Positions 1-7,623 of a stretch of DNA of 11,187 nt are shown in pieces. Under the pieces are notes generated by a model that was not told the DNA's origin, made no database searches, and saw only the letters and a list, made by a program, of their open reading frames with translations. How positions within the stretch are numbered: the stretch's first letter is position 1; every line of letters starts with the position of its first letter. The stretch comes from Parcubacteria group bacterium Athens0714_26 (GTDB taxonomy: Bacteria > Patescibacteriota > Minisyncoccia > UBA6257 > 02-FULL-45-10c): the NCBI GenBank assembly GCA_007376745.1, contig VMGU01000027.1, positions 1-11,187 on the forward strand. Direction: 5' to 3'. Made by a program: the position numbers and the translations under genes.

Positions 1-1
1 T

Positions 2-1489
2 TATCTTGGGACAAATTTTCAAACTCAGCCGGTTGATTGGTACAAAGACGGTCAATTGCCGGATTGGACGCATCTTTCTTTTCACGACCACCCGCCGTTA
101 GTTTTTATAATTCAGAATTTGTTTTTCCGTATTTTCGGCGATTCTTTATTGGTGGCGCGTCTGCCCGGTATAATTTTGGGGACAGTTTCGGTTTTTATAT
201 TTTATCTTTTAGTAAAGATGTTTTTTGGCGAGACGATTGCTTTGTTGTCGGCTTTTCTTTTTACAGTCAGTAGTTCGTTGGTTGCTTTTTCGCGCACAGC
301 TTTAATGGAGCCGATTCTTTTGTTTTTTGTCTTGCTTAACATTTATTTTTTCTTCAGGTTTTTAAAAGATAAAAAATGGTGGTGGGTTTTCGGGATAACT
401 TTTGGGTTGGTGTTGCTTACCAAGTACATAGGAGTATTTTTGGCATTCGTTTACCTTTTGTATTTGGTTATTGCCGACAGGAAAATTTTTAAACAGTGGC
501 GGTTTTACGCTTCATTTTTAATAACGTTAGTTTTATTCAGTCCGGTTATTATTTATAATATTTTTCTTTATAAAACCCGCGGTCATTTTGATTTACAGTT
601 TGCTTATTTGTTTGGTCAAAATGCGCCAGAGTGGACAGGTCTTTTAGGAAAGATACAGTCGCCCTTTAAAGATATCGGCAAAAATCTTTTGGAGTTTTAC
701 GGCATACCCGCTATGGTTGCCATTGGCGCGGGATTTTTTTATTCAATTTTTCTTTTTGCCAAAAGACAAGATAAGAGGTTTTTGTTTTGGTGGATTTACG
801 TATTTTCTTTGACTGTTTTGCTGATGAAGATAGGATCAGCTCACCGATTTTTATCTCTTTATGGCCCAGCTTTTTATTTTTTCGCGGGATTTTTAGCGTT
901 TGAGTTGTGGAGTTCGAAGGCAATATCGAAATTTTATTATTTGGCAAGGCCGCTTATAGTGGTTTTTGTGGTTTTTGAATTTGCTTATTCAATAAATAAT
1001 AATTTTACCAATTTTCCCGATTACGGGATCGCAAAACTGGATAATTATTTAATAAGAGAATTTAAGTATAAAGAGTCGGCAGTGATTCCCGGGGCCGATA
1101 ATCAGAATTTGAACGATGTTATTCGTAAATTCGCGCAAAAACAATCCGGAATTAAAGAGAGTAAATTTTTGCTTGTTTATAACGACAATATCGTTATGCC
1201 TACCTTGCAGTGGATTTTTTACCGGAGATTTTTTTATCACAGTATTCCAACTTTTTACGTTGAAAATTTTATTTCGTTGATAAGGGATAAAGGGGCGGGC
1301 TATTTAAAGGATTTTGAAATTTATTTTATTCAAAGTACCGAAAACACGCTTTTAAATCCTTTTAAGAAGGATACGACGATTAGTTTGATGTTTGAAGATG
1401 ATTTAATAAAACAGGGGCTCGAGCCGGTAAAAATTATTTACGGTCAAAATTCCAAAGAAATGTTTAGAATTTACAAATTTTCTTTTTAG
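2..1489 (+). CDS. GT39/PMT-like membrane glycosyltransferase, 5' partial
   Basis: The reading frame is open from the first bases, so the gene begins upstream; the TTG at 56 is only an internal Leu codon. About 495 residues are visible. The first visible loop carries a His-Asp-His-Pro-Pro-Leu segment (residues 28-33), as in bacterial PMT_2/ArnT-like enzymes, which transfer a sugar from a polyprenyl-phosphate carrier on the outer face of the membrane. The acidic catalytic residues usual for the family would lie just before the visible part. About nine or ten hydrophobic segments follow between residues 54 and 330, including an Ala-Arg-Leu-Pro-Gly stretch after the first loop and a Ser-Arg-Thr-Ala-Leu-Met-Glu-Pro segment before a membrane helix. 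The last 165 residues look soluble and probably extracytoplasmic. Probably only a few dozen residues are missing. The acceptor (lipid, glycan or protein) is unknown. The TPR gene follows after 15 bases. Confidence 0.85.
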   Translation, partial: YLGTNFQTQPVDWYKDGQLPDWTHLSFHDHPPLVFIIQNLFFRIFGDSLLVARLPGIILGTVSVFIFYLLVKMFFGETIALLSAFLFTVSSSLVAFSRTALMEPILLFFVLLNIYFFFRFLKDKKWWWVFGITFGLVLLTKYIGVFLAFVYLLYLVIADRKIFKQWRFYASFLITLVLFSPVIIYNIFLYKTRGHFDLQFAYLFGQNAPEWTGLLGKIQSPFKDIGKNLLEFYGIPAMVAIGAGFFYSIFLFAKRQDKRFLFWWIYVFSLTVLLMKIGSAHRFLSLYGPAFYFFAGFLAFELWSSKAISKFYYLARPLIVVFVVFEFAYSINNNFTNFPDYGIAKLDNYLIREFKYKESAVIPGADNQNLNDVIRKFAQKQSGIKESKFLLVYNDNIVMPTLQWIFYRRFFYHSIPTFYVENFISLIRDKGAGYLKDFEIYFIQSTENTLLNPFKKDTTISLMFEDDLIKQGLEPVKIIYGQNSKEMFRIYKFSF

Positions 1490-1504
1490 GATTATAATAA
1501 TCCA

Positions 1505-2311
1505 ATGAAAAAAATATATATAATAATATTGGTTTTGATGGCGGGATTTGCGGGGTGGTATATTTGGTTTGATTTGCGTTCAGGCGATAGGCCTAATCCA
1601 ATAAGTGTTAACAACGAGCAGCAAGGACAGCCTGATTTGGCGGCGCAAAATCAAAACAGCACAACTTCTCTTCAGTTTCAAGAACAAAATGATGCCGCGA
1701 AAACCGAAGACGCAAAGTTAAAATCTTTGGCTTTAAAAATTATTAGCGAGCCGATTATTTTTAAAACTTCATTGCCCGAAGACAGTAAAAAATTATTCAC
1801 GCAGAAAATCAATGAAATAAATGATTTGGTTAAGCAAGATTATAATTATTTAAATCAATGGCTTGATTTGGGCAGTTATCGTAAATTGATGGGGGATTAT
1901 ACGGGCGCGATTGACGCGTGGAATTTTGCGGCCGTAATACGGCCGAAAGATTACGTCATTTTCCATAATTTGGGGGATTTATACGGTTTTTATTTGAAAA
2001 ATTATTCAAAAGCGGAAGAAAATTTCTTAAAGTCCATTGTCCTTAAACCGGCTAACGAAGACGCCTATATCCAATTAGCGACTATTTATCAATATAGCTA
2101 TAAAGAAAAATCCGGTGAGACAGAAGGTATTTTATTAAAGGGTATAAGTTCTAATCTCGGTTCCGCTACTTTAAGGATTGCTTTGGGTAATTATTATAAA
2201 ACAATAGGAAGAAACATTGATGCTCTAAAATATTTTGAAGACGCGTTTAAATTAGTACCCAATAATGTTTCTCTCCAGCAAGATATAGAATTGCTTAAAA
2301 AATCCATATAA
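1505..2311 (+). CDS. Membrane-anchored tetratricopeptide repeat protein
   Basis: This is a 268-residue protein. Residues 4-22 form one hydrophobic N-terminal segment after Lys-Lys, which looks like an uncleaved anchor; there is no lipobox cysteine. A Gln/Asn-rich low-complexity linker (about 30-65) leads to a helical region. TPR-like 34-residue units lie at about 116-149, 150-183 and 220-253, with typical small and aromatic positions (for example Leu-Gly-Asp-Leu-Tyr and Ala-Leu-Lys-Tyr-Phe) and a Pro near each unit end. A looser unit with an insertion lies between them (184-218). TPRs bind other proteins, so a scaffold role at the membrane is likely; no enzymatic motif is seen. It lies 15 bases after the GT39 gene and probably shares its transcript. 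An AGGA 13 bases before ATG is too far away to be a convincing ribosome site. Its stop is two bases from the end of the convergent gene. Confidence 0.8.
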   Translation: MKKIYIIILVLMAGFAGWYIWFDLRSGDRPNPISVNNEQQGQPDLAAQNQNSTTSLQFQEQNDAAKTEDAKLKSLALKIISEPIIFKTSLPEDSKKLFTQKINEINDLVKQDYNYLNQWLDLGSYRKLMGDYTGAIDAWNFAAVIRPKDYVIFHNLGDLYGFYLKNYSKAEENFLKSIVLKPANEDAYIQLATIYQYSYKEKSGETEGILLKGISSNLGSATLRIALGNYYKTIGRNIDALKYFEDAFKLVPNNVSLQQDIELLKKSI

Positions 2312-2313
2312 TT

Positions 2314-3447
2314 CTAAATCAAGTTTCTATACACGGATTCAGTTGCTTGAATCATATGTTTGATATGGAATTTAGCCAAGATAATTTCTTTAGCCCGTTT
2401 TTTTAGCTCATCGGATATATTTTTATCGGATAATAAGATGTTAACGGCTTTTGCTATCAGTCCCGGATTTTTTTGGGCAACTATAAGTCCGTTTTTGTGG
2501 TTTTCTATTATTTCCGCTATGCCTCCCGCGCGTGTAACCACGCATGGGAGTTCCGCCGCCATAGCCTCTAGTAAAATATATGGCAAACCTTCTTTAATTG
2601 ACGACATCGCGAAAATATCAAAGGCTTTTAAGTATTTAAAATCCCCTCCGGACGGTTCAATGACAAAAAGCCGATTCCCGATTTTCAGGTCGTTTATTTT
2701 GTTTTTTATTTTTTTGTATTCTTTGCCGTTTCCGATTAAAAAGAAATAGGAATTATGGATTAACGAGGCTGTTTCAACGAGGGTTTCAAAATCTTTTTCT
2801 TTGGTTAGTCTGCCGATTGAGCCGATCCACGGGAATTTTGGCTCTAATTTTGTGTCGTTAGGCGCGAGTTTTTTTATTATTTCTTTCCGGGCGGCTAATT
2901 TCGTTAAAAATTTAATATCGGGGTTAATGCCGTTATGGATAATAATCAATTTTTGGCTGGGGGCTATTTTGTAGAGAGTGGCCAGTTGATTGTCGTATTC
3001 GGAAACACAAATTATTTTATCATGGAATAAAGAGCTTGTTTTGTGCAGTAAAATATAGAACCAGCGCACCGGCGGCGTTAAAGCATTGGTGGGATTAAAT
3101 ACCCATCCATGGGCGGTGAAAACAATCTTTATTTTTAATTGATGTTTTTTATCCCTGTTGTAAAAAAAAGCCGCCACGGAGCCGAGTACTCCGGCTTTGG
3201 AGCTGTTAAGATGCACGATGTGGGGTTGTTCATTTTTGTAAACTTTAAGCAATTCAAAAATAGCCATCCAGTCGTTAAAAAATAAAAACCAAGGATGAAC
3301 TTTGTTGGAAAGCCATTTTAAATGAGTTTTGCCATAAAGGATTTTAGCTTTAAATTGATTTTTATCCAGATTAGAAATTAAGTCGGCCACATATTTCTGG
3401 GCCCCGCCGATATCGGATTTGGTTATGATATACAGAATCTTTATCAT
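2314..3447 (-). CDS. GT4 family glycosyltransferase (GT-B fold)
   Basis: A complete 377-residue protein, the usual size for GT4 retaining glycosyltransferases, which move a sugar from a nucleotide-sugar to a lipid-linked or glycan acceptor at the inner face of the membrane. The N-terminal acceptor domain opens with a beta strand and the Gly-Gly-Ala-Gln loop (14-17) typical of the family. A Thr-Ala-His-Gly-Trp stretch is at 111-115 and a His-Asn-Gly-Ile turn at 171-174 ends the N-terminal domain. In the C-terminal donor domain Gly-Arg-Leu-Thr-Lys-Glu-Lys-Asp (212-219) supplies the phosphate-binding Arg/Lys region, and EGLPYILLE (286-294) is the E-x7-E motif. The donor-strand Gly-x-Gly is present (239-241). 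It is the only minus-strand gene here, convergent with the TPR gene and divergent from the next GT4 gene, so it must have its own promoter. The sugar specificity is unknown. Confidence 0.9.
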   Translation of the reverse strand: MIKILYIITKSDIGGAQKYVADLISNLDKNQFKAKILYGKTHLKWLSNKVHPWFLFFNDWMAIFELLKVYKNEQPHIVHLNSSKAGVLGSVAAFFYNRDKKHQLKIKIVFTAHGWVFNPTNALTPPVRWFYILLHKTSSLFHDKIICVSEYDNQLATLYKIAPSQKLIIIHNGINPDIKFLTKLAARKEIIKKLAPNDTKLEPKFPWIGSIGRLTKEKDFETLVETASLIHNSYFFLIGNGKEYKKIKNKINDLKIGNRLFVIEPSGGDFKYLKAFDIFAMSSIKEGLPYILLEAMAAELPCVVTRAGGIAEIIENHKNGLIVAQKNPGLIAKAVNILLSDKNISDELKKRAKEIILAKFHIKHMIQATESVYRNLI

Positions 3448-3562
3448 TATTTTGTTAGTTGTATAATATTACCCGTGTTACGATGGCGCGAGTTATATGT
3501 TTAAATTACAGGTGCTTATTTGTTTAGATTTAATATATAGGATAACATTTTCATATATATAA
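3448..3562. promoter_or_regulatory. Divergent intergenic spacer, probable promoters for both flanking GT4 genes
   Basis: This 115-base AT-rich spacer separates two genes that start in opposite directions, so promoters for both must lie here or inside the gene starts. For the plus strand the best candidate I see is TTGTTT at 3520-3525, a 17-base gap and TAACAT at 3543-3548, which would start RNA only a few bases before the ATG. For the minus strand a TATTAT-like box lies around 3463-3468 without a clear -35 partner. No operator palindrome is evident. That promoters exist here follows from the gene layout; the exact boxes are weak guesses. Confidence 0.35.
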
Positions 3563-4747
3563 ATGTTACAAGAAAAACCACAAATAGCGTTTTTTTCTCT
3601 TGCTTATTATCCGTTTGAGGGCGGCGCCGAAGTGGCGGCTAGAGAAATAATAAAACGCTTAAAAGATTTTAGTTTTACTATTTTTACTTATAAATTCGAT
3701 AAAGGTTGGCTTATTAAAGAAAATAAGGAAAATGCCGAAATTATAAGGGTGGGGTATGGCGGTAGCGGTCATAAAAAATACGGGCGTATTTTTGATAAAA
3801 TTATTTATGTTTTTAAGGCTTGGCGGGCGGCGGAAGAACTTCACAAAAAAAATCATTTTAAAGTTATTTGGGCGATGATGGCGTCTTACGGAGGTATAGC
3901 GGCTCTTTTTTTTAAGTTAAGCCATCCGAATATACCCATGCTTCTTACTATCCAGGAAGGCGACTGCGAAAGGCATCTTATTTTCGGTAAGTTTGGACTA
4001 GTGGGGTTTTTCGGTAAAAAAATAATTCAAAAAGCCGATTATATCCAGGTGATAAGCAATTATTTGAAAGACTTTATAATAAAGCGGGGAGCGAACTGCC
4101 CGATTGAAGTGATTCCCAACGGCGTTGATTTAGATTTTTTTAGCACAACGTATGATGATGGCGAGATGGAGTTGGCGCGCAAAGGTCTTGGGATTAAAGA
4201 TGAATACGTGGTGGTAACTACCTCACGATTAGTTTATAAAAACGGAGTCGATGTTTTAGTGGAGGCGATAGGCAAATTAAAGGATAAAACGCCGATTAAA
4301 TGTCTGATTATCGGCGGAGGCCCCGAACAAAATAAATTAAAGAAAAGAGTTGAGGATTTAAAGATAGAAGATAAAGTAATTTTTTTGGGCCAGATAGCGC
4401 AGAAGGATATCCCGTTATATTTAAAAATATCGGATATATTCGTGAGGGTTTCCCGTTCCGAGGGGCTTGGGAATTCTTTTTTGGAAGCAATGGCCGCGGG
4501 TATTCCGGTTATCGGCACTCGCGCCGGAGGCATTGTTGATTTTTTGGTTGACGGAGTCACCGGTTTTTTTGTTGAAATTGATGACGCGGAAAATCTGGCC
4601 CAAAAAATTAAATATATCCTGAATAATTCCGAATTAAGGAAAAAAGTTGTTGAAAATTCTCTGTATATGGTTCAAAAAAACTATTCGTGGGATATGCTTT
4701 CGGGTTACTTTAAGGCAATTTTTGATAAGCTGATTAACCAGAGATAA
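3563..4747 (+). CDS. GT4 family glycosyltransferase (GT-B fold)
   Basis: A 394-residue protein with the full GT4 layout. The N-terminal domain starts with a strand followed by Pro-Phe-Glu-Gly-Gly-Ala-Glu (17-23), the glycine loop that contacts donor and acceptor. Pro-Asn-Gly-Val-Asp (185-189) marks the domain hinge. The donor domain has Ser-Arg-Leu-Val-Tyr-Lys-Asn-Gly (221-228), where the Arg and Lys normally bind the nucleotide diphosphate. Gly-Gly-Gly-Pro-Glu is at 251-255 and EGLGNSFLE, the E-x7-E motif, at 300-308. All key residues are present, so it should be active. It is first in the plus-strand run, with 11 bases before the next gene. There is no Shine-Dalgarno sequence before the ATG; the preceding bases are an alternating AT tract. 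It differs clearly from the neighbouring GT4 proteins, so it is not a recent duplicate. Donor and acceptor are unknown. Confidence 0.92.
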   Translation: MLQEKPQIAFFSLAYYPFEGGAEVAAREIIKRLKDFSFTIFTYKFDKGWLIKENKENAEIIRVGYGGSGHKKYGRIFDKIIYVFKAWRAAEELHKKNHFKVIWAMMASYGGIAALFFKLSHPNIPMLLTIQEGDCERHLIFGKFGLVGFFGKKIIQKADYIQVISNYLKDFIIKRGANCPIEVIPNGVDLDFFSTTYDDGEMELARKGLGIKDEYVVVTTSRLVYKNGVDVLVEAIGKLKDKTPIKCLIIGGGPEQNKLKKRVEDLKIEDKVIFLGQIAQKDIPLYLKISDIFVRVSRSEGLGNSFLEAMAAGIPVIGTRAGGIVDFLVDGVTGFFVEIDDAENLAQKIKYILNNSELRKKVVENSLYMVQKNYSWDMLSGYFKAIFDKLINQR

Positions 4748-4758
4748 TTTTTTATCGC

Positions 4759-5934
4759 ATGAAAAAAATTTTAATTACTACCGGAATTTTTCCTCCGGAT
4801 ATCGGCGGACCAGCCACTTATAGCTCTATTTTATTGAAAGAGTTGCCTGGTTTTGACTATAATATCGGTGTTTTGACTTATGGGGTAAAAGAACAGGCAA
4901 GCAAGGGATTGATTTACGTGGTTTCTAATAAATGGCCTAAGGGTATTCGGCATCTCGTGTATTTTTTAAAAGTTTTGTGGCTGGGGCGGGGGGCTGATTT
5001 AATTTTGTGCGTAGATTCTTCTTTTGGGGCGTCATTTATTTCTTTACTTGCCGCTTTGATATTGCGCAAGAAATTTGTCGTTAGAATTACCGGTGATTAT
5101 GCGTGGGAGCAGGGTGTGCAGCGTTACGGCGTAAAAGAATTAATGGATGAATTTCAGCGCAAGCGATACGGGATTTTCATAAGTATTCTGCGCAGATGCC
5201 AAAATTTTGTCGTGTGTAGGGCAGACCTTGTGATTACGCCAAGCAATTATTTAAAGAATACAATTTTAAATTGGGGAGCGAAGAAAGAAAATATAAAAGT
5301 TATCTATAATGCCGTTTCTGCCACGGAAATAAAAATGTTTAAAGAGGAGGCGAGGCAAAAATTAAATTTGTCGGGTAGAATTATGATTTCGGCGGGAAGA
5401 TTGGTTTTATGGAAGGGGTTTGGTCTATTGATCGAAATTGTTTCCGGGCTCAAAAAACAAATTCCTGATTTAAAATTGATTATCGCCGGCGACGGGCCCG
5501 AACGGGAAAATTTGGATAAAAAAACAAAAGATTTAAATTTGGAAAATAATGTATTGCTGGTTGGCGCTTTGCCTAAAAATGAATTAGCTGTTTATATGAG
5601 GTCGGCTGATATTTTTGTTCTTAATACGGGATATGAAGGGTTGTCCCATCAATTGATTGAAGCTATGGCTATGGGGCTACCGGTTATAACCACCAGGGTA
5701 GGCGGCAATACAGAGGTGGTGGATAACCAGGAGAACGGCATTTTAGTTGAATATAATAATAAGAAGCAATTAGAAGAAGCGATAATCAGATTATTTATGA
5801 GCGATGAACTGAAGAATAAATTAGCCGAAAAAGCCAGGGACAAAGCGGCCTTATTTTCCCGGCAAAATATGATTTCGGCGACAGTAGATTTATTAAAAAA
5901 ATATGAAAATTTTATCATTATCAAGCGACCGTAA
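4759..5934 (+). CDS. GT4 family glycosyltransferase (GT-B fold)
   Basis: A 391-residue protein, second of the plus-strand run. The N-terminus carries Phe-Pro-Pro-Asp-Ile-Gly-Gly-Pro-Ala (11-19), the glycine-rich loop of GT4 enzymes. Thr-Gly-Asp-Tyr-Ala-Trp-Glu (111-117) lies in the middle of the N-terminal domain and should line the acceptor pocket. Tyr-Asn-Ala-Val (183-186) stands where many relatives have Pro-Asn-Gly-Val. The donor domain has Gly-Arg-Leu-Val-Leu-Trp-Lys-Gly (213-220), Gly-Asp-Gly-Pro-Glu (244-248) and EGLSHQLIE, the E-x7-E motif (293-301). All catalytic landmarks are present. Its last 32 bases overlap the start of the next gene in another frame, a sign of tight co-translation. 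No Shine-Dalgarno sequence is seen. The Thr-Gly-Asp-Tyr-Ala-Trp-Glu stretch would be a useful search anchor for its subfamily; I cannot assign a sugar. Confidence 0.92.
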   Translation: MKKILITTGIFPPDIGGPATYSSILLKELPGFDYNIGVLTYGVKEQASKGLIYVVSNKWPKGIRHLVYFLKVLWLGRGADLILCVDSSFGASFISLLAALILRKKFVVRITGDYAWEQGVQRYGVKELMDEFQRKRYGIFISILRRCQNFVVCRADLVITPSNYLKNTILNWGAKKENIKVIYNAVSATEIKMFKEEARQKLNLSGRIMISAGRLVLWKGFGLLIEIVSGLKKQIPDLKLIIAGDGPERENLDKKTKDLNLENNVLLVGALPKNELAVYMRSADIFVLNTGYEGLSHQLIEAMAMGLPVITTRVGGNTEVVDNQENGILVEYNNKKQLEEAIIRLFMSDELKNKLAEKARDKAALFSRQNMISATVDLLKKYENFIIIKRP

Positions 5935-6592
5935 TATTTTTTTGAAAGGCTCTTCGGCTCAGAATCGGATGATGGAATACGGGGCTTTGTTTGATGAATT
6001 GCATATTATTGTCGCGGTTAAAAATGCTGATTTTAAGGATATTAAATTTGGCAATGTTTTTGTTTATCCGGTGCATACTTTTGTAAAACCATTTTATTTT
6101 ATAGGAGTTGTTTTAATCGCTAAAAAAATTTTAAAAAATAGAAATAGCGCGTTGGATTTTGTGATTACCGCTCAAGACCCGTTTGAGACGGGACTCGCGG
6201 CCTATATTTTAAAATTGATTTATGGTTTCTCTTTACAGCTTCAAGTTCATACGGATTTTTTAAGCCCATATTTCGCCCGCGAATCTTTTTTGAATAAAAT
6301 CAGGATTTTAACAGCTAAGTTTTTATTGCCCAGAACCGACAGAATAAGGGTGGTTTCGGAACGAATTAAAAGGTCTTTTACCGCGGTGGGATTGAAGCTT
6401 AAGAATGAACCGGAAGTTTTGCCGATTTATATTGATGTTAAAAAAATTCAATCTTTAGAAATTAAAACAGACGTAAAGAAAAAATACCCGAATTTTGATT
6501 TTATAATTTTAATGGCTTCAAGATTAACTAAGGAAAAAAATATCGGTTTGGCTATTGAGGTAATGGCGGAAATTGTCAAGAAAATAATTTAA
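5903..6592 (+). pseudogene. Broken GT4 glycosyltransferase, N-terminal fragment
   Basis: These 229 residues are the acceptor-binding half of a GT4 enzyme plus the start of the donor half. Gln-Val-His-Thr-Asp-Phe-Leu (114-120) lies in the middle of the N-terminal domain. Ser-Arg-Leu-Thr-Lys-Glu-Lys-Asn (206-213) is the phosphate-binding Arg/Lys region that opens the donor domain. The frame then stops after Glu-Ile-Val-Lys-Lys-Ile-Ile. Intact neighbours continue here with a Pro-x-x-x-Leu-Ile-Ile-x-Gly-x-Gly-Pro-Glu strand and loop, which is absent. The rest of the donor domain follows at once in another frame, so this is one gene broken by a small deletion or sequencing/assembly error, not a standalone protein. 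The start overlaps the upstream GT4 gene by 32 bases. Gene callers will probably list it as a separate CDS. A split two-subunit enzyme is possible but unlikely, because a conserved element is lost. Confidence 0.75.
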
Positions 6593-6617
6593 AATTGAAA
6601 ATTAAAAATTTAAAATT
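6587..6617 (+). repeat. AT-only direct repeat at the GT4 break point
   Basis: The ten-base word ATTTAAAATT occurs at 6587-6596 and again at 6608-6617, inside a tract made almost only of A and T. The period of 21 bases is a multiple of three, and the tract codes for an alternating Leu-Lys-Ile-Asn stretch that fits a GT4 helix, so it may be native coding sequence. It sits exactly where the reading frame is lost, and such tracts favour slippage, deletion or mis-assembly. Confidence 0.5.
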
Positions 6618-6924
6618 AAACGACAGCGTGGTTTTGGAGCCATGGACAGATGATTTGATTTCTTACCATAAGACAGCGGATTGTTTTTTACTGACCTCCA
6701 ATTATGAGGGTTATGGGCGCACTGTTGTTGAAGCTATGGCGTGCGGCTTACCGGTTATAATGACGGATGTGGGTCTGGCCGGAGAGATTATAAAAAATAA
6801 CGTTAATGGGCTGGTGATTCCCGTGGGTGACGCAAATGGATTAATCAGAGCAGTTAATTTATTATTAGAAAATAAAGATAAAGGAAGGGATTTAGCTGAA
6901 AAAGCAAGGAATTTTGGATTATAA
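6595..6924 (+). pseudogene. Broken GT4 glycosyltransferase, C-terminal fragment
   Basis: These 109 residues are the donor half of the gene started at 5903, in a different frame. Leu-Asn-Asp-Ser-Val-Val-Leu-Glu-Pro-Trp is the strand after the Gly-x-Gly-Pro-Glu loop in relatives. EGYGRTVVE is a clean E-x7-E motif, followed by the usual Ala-Met-Ala-Cys-Gly-Leu-Pro-Val segment. The nominal TTG start is arbitrary, since the frame is open back to 6559. The fragment ends at Glu-Lys-Ala-Arg-Asn-Phe-Gly-Leu, short of the last helix of normal GT4 proteins. After the T4 run at 6912-6915 the original frame continues with Asp-Tyr-Asn-Ile-Lys and a Val-Tyr-Lys-Leu end, stopping at 6968-6970, six bases before the next ATG. 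The true 3' end may therefore be 6970, with a second, one-base frameshift. No ribosome site precedes it. Confidence 0.7.
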
Positions 6925-6976
6925 TATTAAGGGTGGATTACGGGGCGTGTATAAGTTAAAAATTAATTAAATTAAC

Positions 6977-7618
6977 ATGAAAAACGGAATTGAGGAGGTG
7001 TACCAATATCATCACCGGTCACGGCCTTCGGGGTTTGCCGTTTTAAGCGATGAGCGCGGTAAATTTTTTAATGACTGGATAGGCGCGGGAAAGAGCGTAT
7101 TGGATTTGGGCTGTCGCGACGGAACTTTAGCGAGATATTTTTTGAAAGATAACAAGGTTTTTGGAGCGGATATTGACGCGAAGGCGTTGCAAAAAGCCGC
7201 AGAAAATGGTATTATAACTAGTCAGATTGATTTAAACGGTTCTTGGGAATATTTGGATGGCGGAAAATTTGATGCCGTTGTGGCGGCGGAAGTTTTAGAA
7301 CATCTTTATTTTCCGGAGGTTGTTTTGGAAAAAATTTTTGGCGTATTGAAGCAGGGCGGTATTTTAGTGGGTTCAGTTCCTAACGCTTTTAGCCTCAAAA
7401 ATAGAATAAGATTATTTTGGGGAAGGAAGAAAAATACGTCTCTCGGTGACCCTACGCATATCAATCATTTCAGTTTTGGCGAGTTGAATCAGTTATTAAA
7501 AAAAAGATTTATAAAAGTTCAAATCAAACCCTTGGTAAGATATCCGTTTGGTTTATTCGCTAAATTTGTTCCGGGTCTTGTTGCTTATAATTTTGTTTTT
7601 TTGGCTAAAAAGTCTTAA
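6977..7618 (+). CDS. Class I SAM-dependent methyltransferase
   Basis: A 213-residue cytoplasmic protein of the Methyltransf_11/UbiG-like type. VLDLGCRDG (41-49) is motif I, the glycine loop that binds S-adenosylmethionine. Gly-Ala-Asp-Ile-Asp (63-67) supplies the acidic residue for the ribose. Ala-Glu-Val-Leu-Glu-His-Leu (104-110) is the motif common to small-molecule methyltransferases of this type. Gly-Gly-Ile-Leu-Val-Gly-Ser-Val-Pro-Asn (127-136) is the next core strand. Asp-Pro-Thr-His-Ile-Asn-His-Phe (158-165) is often seen in relatives from polysaccharide loci. The length is normal and no motif is missing. Its place between glycosyltransferases suggests methylation of a sugar or a lipid carrier, but this is inferred from context only. 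It is five bases from the next gene. The start has no Shine-Dalgarno sequence; a GGAGG lies inside codons 6-8, too late to serve this start. Confidence 0.88.
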   Translation: MKNGIEEVYQYHHRSRPSGFAVLSDERGKFFNDWIGAGKSVLDLGCRDGTLARYFLKDNKVFGADIDAKALQKAAENGIITSQIDLNGSWEYLDGGKFDAVVAAEVLEHLYFPEVVLEKIFGVLKQGGILVGSVPNAFSLKNRIRLFWGRKKNTSLGDPTHINHFSFGELNQLLKKRFIKVQIKPLVRYPFGLFAKFVPGLVAYNFVFLAKKS

Positions 7619-7623
7619 AAATT

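Noticed and set aside
37..273. A 78-codon open frame at the window start
   Set aside because: It is a shadow of the GT39 gene in another frame; the GT39 frame has the membrane segments and family motifs and runs on to 1489.
1929..1945. Perfect hairpin CGGCCGT-AAT-ACGGCCG
   Set aside because: It sits in the middle of the TPR coding frame (Ala-Val-Ile-Arg-Pro) with no U-run, so it is probably a coincidence of codons.
6992..7000. GAGGAGGTG, a strong Shine-Dalgarno-like sequence
   Set aside because: It lies inside codons 6-8 of the methyltransferase and no start codon stands at a suitable distance after it. The bases simply encode Glu-Glu-Val.
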